Notes under the pieces: model-generated | Database searches by the model: none | Seen by the model: the letters and a program-made list of their open reading frames with translations, nothing else | Told to the model about the DNA's origin: nothing | Made by a program: the position numbers and the translations under genes | Shown: piece by piece, positions 32,920 through 43,389 of the stretch | How the letters are laid out: each line of letters opens with the position of its first letter | Position numbering within the stretch: the first letter of the stretch is position 1 | Origin: Euclidia mi | Taxonomy: Eukaryota > Arthropoda > Insecta > Lepidoptera > Erebidae | Direction: 5' to 3' | Length of the DNA: 64,000 bases | Assembly (NCBI GenBank): GCA_944739405.2 | Contig: OX123190.2 | Span: forward strand, 61,771,805 to 61,835,804

Positions 32920-35275
32920 TGCCGGCACACTAGATTCCAACTCATCCATATACGTGCCTCGTTCACGCTATCATTAAAACTAAATTCCCCGTGAAATGCT
33001 TTGTTGCTCATACTACCATCACTGACCACTTCAGTGTTATTCTTACCCTAAATTTGTTACTTACACAAACACTAACCAGAAGATCGATTAAAAAAATTTG
33101 ATTATGATTTTCTCGATATGATTTTCTCAGGAATTGATCTTAATCCCATTTTGTTGATGAATGATGCCAATGAGGCTGTTAGTTTTCTTCTGAACACCTT
33201 GTATAATAAAATAGACAGTTGCACTAGAATATTATCAACACCAAGACGCCAACATATTCTTAAACCGTGGATTACAAAGGGCATGTTGAGATGTATTAGA
33301 AACAAAGACAGATTATTTTTAAAAACAAAAAAAAACTAACAATGAAGTCGCTAAACTAACTTTCATCCGTTACCATAATTTTTGCAATTCACTCATCAAA
33401 AACGCTAAAAGGGAATTCGAAAAAACTGAGATAATCAATGCTAGTCACAATACCAAAAAGCTATAGAAAGTTATAAAGAACATTACTAATAGAAATAGAT
33501 CTATAGCCTCTGAGCTGATTACTGACAACAATCCCTCAGAATCAGACACCTTAGTAAACCAATATTTTGTAAATATAGGCAAAACATTGGTACCAAAATT
33601 GCCACAACAGACTTCACCTGGGCACTCTTATAATGTTAATGTAGCGCAGTCTTTTGTTCTTTTAGAAACTGATGCGGATGAAATAAATTTAACCATTAAA
33701 TATCTTAAAAGCGATTGTGCTATAGGTTTAGACGGTATGTCAAACTATTTCATTAAAAGGTACTCCTCTATTTTAGCAGAGCCCGTCCCATATATCTGTA
33801 ATTTATCGTTTCCACAGGGTAATTTTCCGAACGCATTTAAACGAGCCCTTATTCATCCGGTTCATAAAGCTGGTGACAGAGACTGTCAGTAACTATCGAC
33901 CCATATCAATTTTGCCAGCTTTTTCCAAGATCATGGAAAAAATAGTCAACAAAAGACTTGTTAACTATCTAGAAAAAAAAGTCTATTAGCGGCAACTCAG
34001 TTCGGATTCCGCAAAAATCGATCAACTGATGATGCGTCCATGAACTTACGAATTTTTAGGTCAATAGTATGGACAACAAAGAAAAAGTTATCGCGATATT
34101 TCTAGACTTAGCAAAGGCGTTTGACACGGTCTCTGTCCCACTTCTGCTTAAAAAGATGAAGGGCATGGGAGTCAGGGGCGTCCAATGGTGGTTTTTTGCG
34201 GATTACCTCAAGGGCCGTAGTCAGTGTGTACAGCTCGATGGTGTGCGCAGTGATTATCTTCCGATTAATATTGGTGTTCCACAAGGTAGTATCCTTGGGC
34301 TCACTTTGTTTCTCATCTTTATTAAAGACCCTTGTCAGATAGAGTTACTAAACGGCCGGGTTATTGCTTTTGCTGATGATACAGCATTGGTTTTTCGGGG
34401 TGATTCCTGGGATGACACATATCAATATGCACAAGATGGCTTAAATCGCGTCACTAACTGGCAAAATTCAAATTGTCTTGCTCTAAATGTCAACAAATCT
34501 AAATATATAACGTTTTCATTAAGAAAATCAAAATTACCCTCGGTAATCCCTGTACCTATCCTAGCGCATACATGTCTCACAGGTATTAACCACGCTCCCA
34601 GAACGTCATGCACTTGCCAGGAAATTCATGTTGTGGACTCAATTAAATATCTCGGTATTATCATAGATAAGAACCTCAATTTTCAAGCTCACATCGATTT
34701 GTTGACGTCTAGAACAAGGAAATTAATCTACATATTTAAAAACCTACACCATATCTCAGATCGTAAAGTTTTGAGAATGGCCTACCTCGCATTATGCTAA
34801 TCTATTTTGACATACTGCATCACATCCTGCGGAGGCGCTGCCAAAACTCTGTTGATTACTTTGAACGTGCCCAACGAGCGGTTCTAAAAGTGGCTCTCTT
34901 CTTGCCGTTTTTGCACCTTACCTTAGATGTGTACCAACGACTTAATGTTCTTACAGTCTGACAATTGTTTATATTTAGGATAGTTATGAAAGCCCATGAA
35001 CTAACAAACTTTGACCCGATGACAAATATGTCAAAACGTCGGAAACATAAAGTCTGTGACTCTGGTGCTACATATAGAACATCACTATCCCACAGGTGTT
35101 ATTGCTTCTTGGGGTCATACCTGTACAATAAAATTAATGCCCGTGTATCAATATATTGCAAAAACAAATTTAATTTAAAAAAGTCACTAACATCTTGGTT
35201 ACAAAATTTGTCGTATACTGATACCGAAAATATTCTTTATCCCAATATATAACAATATAAGTAATGATGAAATGA
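32920..35275 (+). pseudogene. CR1/Jockey-type LINE ORF2, degenerate
   Basis: A 5'-truncated LINE. It begins in the endonuclease C-terminus (TDHFSVILTL near 33020), continues through the linker (33118-33339, ILKPWITKGMLRC), a stretch with stops, and the RT fingers (33587-33892, DCAIGLDGMSNYFIKRYSS, PVHKAGDRD), a frameshift near 33890, then the RT palm (34069-34800): FLDLAKAFDTV, NIGVPQGSILG and FADDTALVF, which holds the catalytic Asp pair. The C-terminal domain follows in broken frames to about 35250. It is followed at once by a (CA)n array. Several frameshifts and stops make it inactive. Which LINE clade it belongs to is not certain. Confidence 0.85.
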
Positions 35276-35280
35276 GCCAC

Positions 35281-35281
<1 letters not shown>

Positions 35282-35355
<74 letters not shown>

Positions 35356-35404
35356 ACACACGTACACACACACAAACACACGTGCGCACTCACGCATGCA
35401 CACA
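35282..35404 (+). repeat. (CA)n microsatellite
   Basis: An almost pure CA run at 35282-35350, becoming interrupted (CATACACACACACGTACAC) to about 35404. It lies directly behind the LINE 3' end. The His/Thr-rich and Cys/Val-rich open frames across it are artefacts. Confidence 0.95.
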
Positions 35405-36140
35405 CTTTTTGTATTTACCTTATTAATCACTTTATCTCAAAACTTAATTTAAATAATGTACATGCAATAGTTATTAAGATCTTTATAGATATTGTCATTG
35501 TATTTAGTCCGAGAGTTGAGAGCCTGGTGATCTGTAACACAGGTTCTACCTTTAACAGACACCAGTCTCTCACAAAGGAAAGAGACTTGTATTAATATAT
35601 ATATCTCTTGTATTACCTAATTACTGTGTGACAACCTTTGAGGAGGAGATAAATAAACGATTATTAGTCGCATGTTATTACTAGTGTGCCGTTTTGAGTC
35701 AAGATGGAATTTGAGCATTGTACGCTGGCTACTTGAGCGTACCTTTATAATTACTCTAGATACTAGGACCCTAATAGATAAACCCTTTACATCCAATATT
35801 TGAATCTGTTGATTGACGGTGGTCAAAATGATGCTTAAACACGATAATTAAACGGAAACCATAGTCACTAAAAATGTTTAGCATCTATAGTCTTTGAGTT
35901 ACACCGCATACAGATAGTCAAGCAAGTCTTATTAGCAAGTGTAACTTGCTTGTCCTGCCTATTTTGTCAATGATCACTATAACTGTTTAAAGTGCAATTA
36001 TGCTCTCAAAATCTACAGAGTCGGCGACAAAACATTCGTCTACCATTATTTTATAACAGGCTTAGGTACACCGACCAACGGCAACGGTTTGAAAATGTTA
36101 CTCACACGAATGACACAAGAATAAATTAATAATTAAAAAA
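35405..36140. other. No gene seen
   Basis: AT-rich sequence between the microsatellite and the Helitron remnant. No recognised repeat. Confidence 0.35.
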
Positions 36141-36144
36141 ACAC

Positions 36145-36690
36145 TAGAAAACCACGCTTTAATAAATGCACATAAAAACAAAAAATAAATTATGTATCGT
36201 TCAACTTGTCTCTATTTCTGGGCCGAAGTGTGCCTATGTGCCTATGTGGTACTATGTGCTTTTAATTATAATATTTGACAGTGAAAGCGTGGGGTGCTGG
36301 AACAAGAAAGACGTTCTTGTTTAACATGTTCAAAAATCAAGTGAACAGATGTTACGGGAAGCAGGTTACACAGATAGGCGCTCTAACTGGAGTTTCAGCA
36401 CGAGTAGTAAGTGGATCTACATTAAACAGCAGGCTGTTGAATGTAGAGCCACAAACTGGTACTTTGAACAGATTCAAAGTACCAGTTTGTCGAACTCAGA
36501 CAAAACATGCGCCATCAGCGAGGAAGACAACATTCACCGACATTTTTCTTTCAGTGAATTAAGTACATAAGCGTAATGCGTCAACAGTGGCAAAATGTAG
36601 AGTTCTTGTTCGTAGACGAGATATCTTTGGTTCCCTTTGGTAATCCTTTGGCGGCATAAATGCTATGCTCTTGTGCGACCTCATGCAGCT
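36145..36690 (+). pseudogene. Helitron-type PIF1 helicase fragment, plus strand
   Basis: Translation of 36275-36562 gives VKAWGAGTRKTFLFNMF, a Walker A motif in which the essential Gly of GTGKT is replaced by Arg, then NQVNRCYG and ALTGVSARVV. After a break, EFLFVDEISLVPFG (Walker B, DEIS) appears near 36597-36640, then a stop. These motifs and their order fit the PIF1-like helicase of Helitron Rep-Hel proteins, which would unwind DNA during rolling-circle transposition. A host PIF1 is less likely given the TE setting and decay. An 18-bp perfect inverted repeat at 36451-36490 lies in the middle. The left part (about 36145-36310) is repeated in inverse orientation at 36705-36880. Confidence 0.65.
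36451..36490. repeat. Perfect 18-bp inverted repeat
   Basis: Arms at 36451-36468 (ACAAACTGGTACTTTGAA) and 36473-36490 are exact reverse complements around CAGA. Located within the plus-strand helicase fragment. Confidence 0.8.
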
Positions 36691-36694
36691 TCCG

Positions 36695-36880
36695 CCAGGA
36701 AGGTAGTATTCGTATTTGTTAACAATAAAGTCTTTCCTGTTCCAGCGCCCCAAGCTTTTACAATCAAATATTATAATTAAAAGCACATAGTTTACACTTC
36801 AGCCCAGAAATAAAAACAAGTTGAACGAACCATAATTTTTTTTTGTTTTTATGTGCAATTATAAAAGCGTGGTTTTCTAG
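36695..36880 (-). repeat. Inverted duplicate of the helicase start
   Basis: Minus strand reads VKAWGAGTGKTLLLTNTN: the same Walker A segment as at 36275 but with the intact GTGKT. Flanking sequence also matches in inverse (AGCACATAG, AAAGCGTGGTTTTCTAGTG). It is therefore a second, diverged copy facing the first. Confidence 0.65.
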
Positions 36881-36894
36881 TGATTTTTAAAATA

Positions 36895-37160
36895 TTAATT
36901 TATTTTATACTTTTTGGTCTTTGATAACGAAATATTTTTAACATTTATACATGTATTTAAAGTAGGCGAATAACCCCGCATCCTTTCCATCTCCGCCTGT
37001 GCGTCTGTATAACATGGTGTTTTATCTATCAGCACAAAACAATCTAGCTCTTCAATCAGGAGACCACTTAGTGATTTTACTCTACTCAGGGCCACATACG
37101 CCTGTCCAGCCGCAAAAGTACGGGACCCTAACTACACCACTGCGTTGTCTACAACATATA
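36895..37160 (-). pseudogene. Helitron-type helicase C-terminal fragment
   Basis: Minus strand reads TFAAGQAYVALSRVKSLSGL, then LIEELDCFVL and ends after MERMRGY. AAGQAYVALSRV is the C-terminal helicase motif of the PIF1 family. It follows the Walker A duplicate on the same strand, with the middle of the helicase missing between them. The remnant is inactive; no Rep (HUH nuclease) domain is seen. Confidence 0.7.
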
Positions 37161-37180
37161 TATAAATTGGTTTGTTATAA

Positions 37181-37420
37181 CCTTGAAACCTGATCGTGTT
37201 CAAAGTCCATTACATGGCCTTTCTCACAAGTGCAAACACGACTATGATACGATATTCCATCATGGAATGCCAATGCCTATTCTCCGGCTTCATCATCAGA
37301 CCTTGAAACCTTATCGTGGCTAAATGTTCATTACAAGAATTTTCTAAGAAATCCAAAACAGCTATGATACGATTTTTCATCATGAAGTTCCAGTTCATAT
37401 CTTCCAGCTCCATCATCAGA
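37181..37420 (+). repeat. Tandem repeat, 120-bp unit, two copies
   Basis: CCTTGAAACC starts at 37181 and 37301, and CATCATCAGA ends units at 37291 and 37411, giving an exact 120-bp period. The units are about 75% alike. Unique-looking sequence with GATCAGTTTGACAGTACCAT follows. Possibly part of the adjoining Helitron-type element. Confidence 0.75.
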
Positions 37421-37784
37421 TCAGTTTGACAGTACCATATTATTGTATTTCAGAACTACATACAGCTGCCAATTTTCATTACGCTACGACCCTTGGAAGA
37501 TGGTTAAATTAGTTACCTTGGATTCCATTACATAGTTATATGCACGATAACCTAATAAAAGCGAGTTAAAAATAGACAAGAATCAAGTGCAAAGCTGTAA
37601 TATCTATCTTACCTTGACGCAAGTGAAGACACGTAAGTCTTCATATTTTTCCATATAAAGTAGCGACACGGTCCTGCTTTGGATATGAAATACAAGTTGT
37701 AAAATTTCTCAATATTATATTGTTCTTTAAAAGTCTGTCATGTGTCCTATCAAATATAATATGTATGTTGTATTAAAAGATCAT

Positions 37785-38425
37785 AAAACTCGGAAACTCG
37801 GCGTCCTGAACAAGGTAAGGAGGTTTTTCACGCCGGAGCAGCTGTGTGTGTTATACAAGACCCAGGTTCGCTCCTGCGTGGAATACTGCTTTCACCTTTG
37901 GAATGGCTCCGCTCAGTACTAATTGGACGCCCTCGATATGTTGCAGGGGCGTGCTGTCCTTATCATTGGGGATCCAGAGGCCCCTAAGACTCTTGAGTCA
38001 CTGCAATTACGCAGAGACGTGGCCTCAATGACTGTCTTCTATCGCATTTATCACGGTAAGTGCTCCGAAGAACTCTCTCAAATAATCCCACCCTCTCCCT
38101 CCTTTCCTATCCCGAACGACACGTGCTGGGTTAAGGTGCCACTCTTACACGGTAGAACAGATACCGTCACGCACCAAGCGGTTCCGCGCCTCTTATTTCT
38201 ACCGTACCATTAAGATGTGGAACTCTTTACCAGCCCACGTGTTTCCCTCTAGTTATGATCCTGGGTCCTTTAAGCGGGGCGTGAAAAAGCTTTTCTCAAG
38301 GCCGTCAAGGTGAGGGCCATCATGCCATAATGCCATGCTGGCTGCTGGGATGATGGCCATCACTATGGGACTTCAATGACTGCTTAACATCAGGCAGCAT
38401 GGAGTCAATTTGTTCGGCAGTAATT
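37785..38425 (+). pseudogene. Jockey-type LINE, RT C-terminal end
   Basis: The reading KLGVLNKVRRFFTPEQLCVL, then KTQVRSCVEYCFHLWNGSAQ, a stop at 37919-37921, then LDALDMLQGRA and LQLRRDVASMTVFYRIYHGK. This is the conserved region behind the RT palm in Jockey-type LINEs; the LINE at 53455-55465 has the same motifs (RRYFTPAHRLLLYKAQVRP, RRDVASLCIFYRFYYGE). Further stops follow. The 3' UTR parallels the 29222-29622 copy and ends near 38425 at a TTTATTTATTTATTTG run shared with the minus-strand LINE beyond. Confidence 0.85.
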
Positions 38426-38715
38426 TATTTATTTATTTGTTTATTTATTAAGGGTCTCCAACAAAGAAAATACACATAGATACACATACTATACACACAT
38501 AGGTTTTGTACAGTGTACTCCTTCACTTACTGGAGACCACAGCATGCACAATAACAACAAAGCTTATACCTACTACAAAGTTTTATCCACTAATTATTAT
38601 GAAGAACACTTTCTTTTAGAAAATAATACACAATTTAAAACTTACAATAAATAAATGAGAGCAATGCAGTGATATTTAAAAAAAATGATTTAAATAAAGT
38701 TAAAACATACAAAAA

Positions 38716-40394
38716 TTAAAGAATTTTTTCCAAGTGTCTCTTATACACAGGTAATGATTCACTTATGTCGATATCATTAGCTTTTAATAAAGTGTTGTAT
38801 AGCCTACAAATTCTTGGCACAGTAGCGTAATGACCCAGATTGGTTTTTGAGGACGGGATATCAAATAAATTGTAATTACTTTTTCTTGGAATACGAGTGG
38901 GTATTTTTATGCTTATGATGCTAAGCAACTCACTACAATCCATGGCACCGCTCAGTATTTTATGTAGAAATACGGAATCAAGTTGCTTTCTGCGGCTTGC
39001 TAAAGTTTTCATTTTATAATATGTCAACCGTGAAGTGTAACTTGAAATTTTTTTTGCTAAATGGTCTCCGTAGCATAGATGATAGAGGAAACGCCTCTGC
39101 ACACTCTCTAAACGTTTCGTGTATACTTCGTAATGAGGATTCCATATGACAGAGCCGTACTCTAATATGGGGCGCACGAGTGAGTTAAACACTTTTATTT
39201 TAGTTGACGATTTTTTAAAACCTTTGCAATTTCGTAAAACAAAGCCCAGTACCCTAAAAGCCCTTGCAACGGTGTGTAATATGTGAACATCGAATTTGAG
39301 TTCACTGTCTAGTTGAATTCCTAAATCATGAATAACATTGATCTTGTTTATCTGCACGTCATCTATGCTATAGTTGTTATTTGGTGTCTGTTTGTTACGT
39401 GTAAATTGAATGTAATGACATTTACTTGTATTTAATTGCATTCTATTTTCTTTACACCAGTTTGATAGTCTGCTTAAATCGTCTTGTAGCATTTTAGCAT
39501 CTGTGGGTGTTTGAATTGGTTTCATAATCTTTAAATCGTCGTCAAATAAAAAGAACCGTGAGTGCTGAAAGCAGTTGACTATGTCATTGATAAAAACGTT
39601 AAATAGAATTGGACCTAGATGAGATCCTTGAGGAATTCCAGAGGTGGCTTTATAACTAGTAGAACAGTATCAATTTATAACCACTTTAGAAGTTCTATCC
39701 TGCAAGTACGATTCGAACCACTTAATTAGTGGCCCATCGATACCCAACTGAGTAAGCTTTTTTATGAGAAGGCTGTGATCCACTTTGTCGAATGCCTTGC
39801 TAAAATCAGTGTAGATTGCGTCAACTGGAATGCGTTTATCTAGGCATTCAGATATGGCAGCTGTGAAACATAATAGGTTAGTGTTAGTCGACCTAGATTT
39901 AATAAAACCATGTTGATGTTCAGTTATGTGTTGTTTCAGATACCACATTAGGTGTTTACTAACAAGTTTTTCAAATACTTTGCCAAATGTAACTAGTATT
40001 GAAATTGGTCTGTAATTTTTCACAAGGTGTTTTTCGCCAGATTTAAATATAGGCACCACTAACGCTTCTTTCCACTTACTCGGGAAGGTTCCTTCATCTA
40101 TGGACCTGTTAAAAATTAATTGAAGAGGATTTGCTAAAGCTTTTGCGCAGCGCTTAATGAAGACCGGAGGAATGCCATCGCTGCCCGCTCCCTTAGGGCA
40201 TCTAGGGCATTTAGGTTTTTATATATTTCCTTATGAGTGAACTCTAAATTACACAATGCTGCCGATGTAATAACTGAGTTTGTATTCAAAAAGTCAGAGC
40301 TATTTGACGGTTGATTATAAGCATGTGCGAAATTTTCACTAAATAGTTTACAAATATCATCTCCATCTTTTGCTATTTTATTATCGTAATGCAT
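38716..40394 (-). pseudogene. LINE ORF2 reverse transcriptase part
   Basis: Would copy LINE RNA at the nicked target. RT motifs in order: FKSGEKHLVKNYRPISIL, FTDFSKAFDKVDHSLL-type segment (AIYTDFSKAFDKVDHS), SGIPQGSHLGPILFNVF and FLFDDDLKI, where YADD/FADD is expected and Asp replaces Ala before the Asp pair. The C-terminal part (38716-39525) reads LNTSKCHYIQFTRN, LVRPILEYGSVIWNP and RLESVQRRFLYHL. An in-frame stop lies near 39660 and frameshifts near 40065 and 40140 break the frame, so it is inactive. The clade was not resolved between CR1 and Jockey relatives. Confidence 0.87.
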
Positions 40395-40512
40395 TTGGGC
40401 TGGATATGAGCTGCTACACTTTTTCTTATTGTATCATAAAAAACATCTACCATTTCGTCAACTGAGGAGCAAGCTTCGAAATCATTAGCCCACTGTACAG
40501 ACATAAGTGCAT

Positions 40513-41331
40513 TTAATACTTTTTCATAGCTCGGAAATAATTGGGCTTTATAGCAGCTTTCCTCTCTAACTGACAATCTGTTCGTAATGGTAAGTAAAAT
40601 TCTAACGGCGGGTGTAAGGGATCCTCTTTTGATATACCTAAACTACTACGCACGACATTTTCAATGGACAGATTACTTAGTATGAGGTCTAAAACTCTAG
40701 CTTTACTATTTAGAATGTGATTGTATTGGTTTAAGGCAGTAAGGGATATGAATTCCGTGAAAATCGCATTTATGTCAGTATTTTTGCATTCTGGATACAG
40801 ATAATTGTGATTATTGTCCATTAACCATGAGATACTACTAAGATTCAAGTCTCCTAAGAGCAATATGCTATCATTTTTATTTATAACTTTTTGTACTTTA
40901 TCAGTATACATCGCTAAAGTGTCACGGTGAACTGGTGGTGGTAAGTATACACCGCCGATGAATAGTTTTTGGTTTATTTTTCTTGAAAGAATATCTACAC
41001 TCACCCATAAATCTTCAACTTCGCTCTCGAGATGAGATAGCCTGCATGATTTTAGATGCTTAGAGATAGCAACCAATACGCCACCTCCGTCCTTTCTATT
41101 ATTATATCTACTTGTTTCACGATCACGCCTGTAAACCATATATCTATCATCAAACAACTCCGAATCATAAACGCCACTGTGTAACCAAGTCTCCGTAAGG
41201 ACTATAATATCATAGTTATGTATAGATATGTTGTTATACACGTCAACAGTTTTAGTTTTTAAACCTCTCACATTTTGATAATAAATATGAAGTGAACAAT
41301 TGAATGTGACTAAAAGTGACAATAGGAACAT
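40513..41331 (-). pseudogene. LINE ORF2 endonuclease domain
   Basis: An apurinic-endonuclease-like domain that nicks target DNA. It opens with LHIYYQNVRGLKTKT (catalytic Asn), then DIIVLTETWL (Glu), LLLGDLNLSSISW (Asp/Asn block) and VLDLILSN. The terminal SDH-type motif is not intact: after SLGISKEDP the sequence departs from the usual pattern. The frame then runs into the linker in another frame. Confidence 0.85.
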
Positions 41332-41371
41332 GCTAAAATAATACTATTTAATTAAATAAAATGGAAAATGC

Positions 41372-41877
41372 TTATGTTAACGATTTTAACTTATCTAAGC
41401 TGCTAATAAGGATACTCTGTGTGGTCTCGCTTTTCTTGACGAAGATTTTCCCGTTGCGGACCCATATAAACTTGTATTCTAGCTCTTTTCCTCGTAGCCG
41501 AGCTGCCGCATGGATCGCTTTGTTTTCAGCCGTAAGATGTTCACTAATATATATAGGTACAGGGTTGTCAGTAGCTATCCCTAGATGACTACAGTTTAAT
41601 TTCTCTTGAGAATTTTTCCTGTTGTATTTAATTGCTGCGGCGAGGAAGCTGTCGCGTAGACGAGGACTGCTAAGTTTGATAAGTATAGAACGAGGCCTTT
41701 TACTTTGAGTGTCCAATTTGGCAATTCTCGTGCAGTGTAATATGTCATGATCTTTAATATCGCAGTTGATAACTTTACTAAGTTGTAGCACAGTGGTAGT
41801 TAAGTTCTCCGATTTATTCTCTGGTACGCATTGTAGCTCTATGTTGCTTGACCTGGAGGCCTGTTCTACTAAATTAA
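41372..41877 (-). pseudogene. LINE ORF1, C-terminal part
   Basis: A 5'-truncated ORF1, the nucleic-acid-binding partner protein of the LINE. The minus-strand reading includes SRSSNIELQCVPENKSENL, then RPRSILIKLSSPRLRDSFLA and PIYISEHLTAENKAIHAAAR, ending LKSLT. This fits, from memory, the C-terminal region of ORF1 proteins of many arthropod LINEs. It is separated from ORF2 by about 40 bp. The N-terminal half is missing because the insertion ends near 41880. Confidence 0.78.
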
Positions 41878-41889
41878 GACGCTACTTAA

Positions 41890-43389
41890 TTATACGATAG
41901 ATTACGCTACTAAATTAATAAAAGAAAAACAAAAAAAAAATATTATCAATCTTCCGGTAGACATGCTTTAAACAATAATGAATAAAAAAAGCTAGATAGA
42001 CGTCTATAAAAAATTAACCAAACCCACAAACAGATGCATGCGAATATCAACCGTATCACACCCCACTCAAAGTATCTGTTAATTTGTTTATGTTTCGCGG
42101 TAACATATTATTTTAAAGCTTGCGTAAATGACACCCTTGTTCCCGCCCCAGCCTCGAACATATCCCCTAACACCAAGAGAGCAAGTACACACTCAGCACA
42201 AAAAGCGTATCAGATTTGGAATGCTCATTTTCGTCACGTTTCGCGTTCACAGTCACAGCAAACATTCGCGATTCGATCTCCTTACAATTTCTGTTAAAGA
42301 TAAAACGAAATAGTAAAAGGAAAAGGTATAACTGATTTTGAAATATCTGTAGTGCTCGACAAAATGCTATTTTATAATTATGGATTTGGTTTTATAATCA
42401 TTATGGATATATTACGACCACGTTCTCATGCGTTCTTTTCGAAATGATTTTGTCAGCATAATATTAATATTGAAGGCAAGAATTATTTTTCTGGTGAATA
42501 AATATCCAGCCTCAGATTTTTTCAATATAGGTATAACTGAAAAGAAAATTGCAACAATTTACTTTATTGAGATCAAAGAGAACAAATTCATCTACAATCC
42601 ACATTTACATATCTTATCTTTTCATTAATAATTAGCTTTATTTTTTAAAACAATTCTAAGAGATTACTGAAGGCTAAAAAATATTTCCAGTTGAATATTA
42701 TTACGTTTGTAAACTTCAGAAGCAAGTAGGCAGCAACTTCAAAGAAACTGATATCCATTTTAATCTGCTTATACTACAGAGCCGGCGATAAACACTTGAA
42801 GATGTTACGCTCGGTTGAAGAAGCATTAATTGAAATCAAGTTTACACAATCATGGTATAACGAAGCTTATCAAGCCTGTTACTTGAGAAAGGTGAAATAC
42901 AACAAGTAGGCACAAGATGAAGGTAATTTTACACATTGTTTATACAAATTAACCCTTAATTCGTCCCCTAGTAAATAAACATAGTAAAAGGTACTTTTGC
43001 CGTGTTTGCTGGTTAGCCGGACCCTTAGGGACATAGGCACCTTATCAACACTTAAGGGAGATTTTTAACTTAAAATAAACGAGCCCTACAGCAAGGACAA
43101 TATGCTAAGTTTTTTATATGACAAAGAGCCATATGGTCTGTGACAAATATAGGTAAGTACATGGAGAAGCATATAAGGGCAGCGTCTCATGTCAAACTAA
43201 CAATAGTCTACAGTCTGCACTAAACCAACATAGCGCGGTATGTAGTTATCAAATGACCTACATCTAGTATGTTAGTTACTTTGATGACAATTTATTAAAA
43301 TAACATCACATTAACTTTGGTCTAAAGATAATGAATTTTAGAGGAATTCTCATAATTTTCTTGTAATTAAAATTTGCCACATGTATATA
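41890..43389. other. No gene seen
   Basis: AT-rich sequence with no supported gene or named repeat. Confidence 0.35.

Larger units (their letters stand above)
38426..41880 (-). mobile_element. LINE, minus strand, 5' truncated and decayed
   Basis: The order on the minus strand is ORF1 C-terminus (41877-41372), ORF2 endonuclease (41331-40513), linker (40576-40134), RT (40059-39525) and C-terminal domain (39525-38716), then a 3' UTR to about 38426 with an AAAT-type tail. It is joined tail to tail with the plus-strand LINE at 37785-38425. Reverse-strand segments are listed separately. Confidence 0.88.

Noticed and set aside
35170..35595. His/Thr-rich and Cys/Val-rich open frames
   Set aside because: They are translations of the CA microsatellite.
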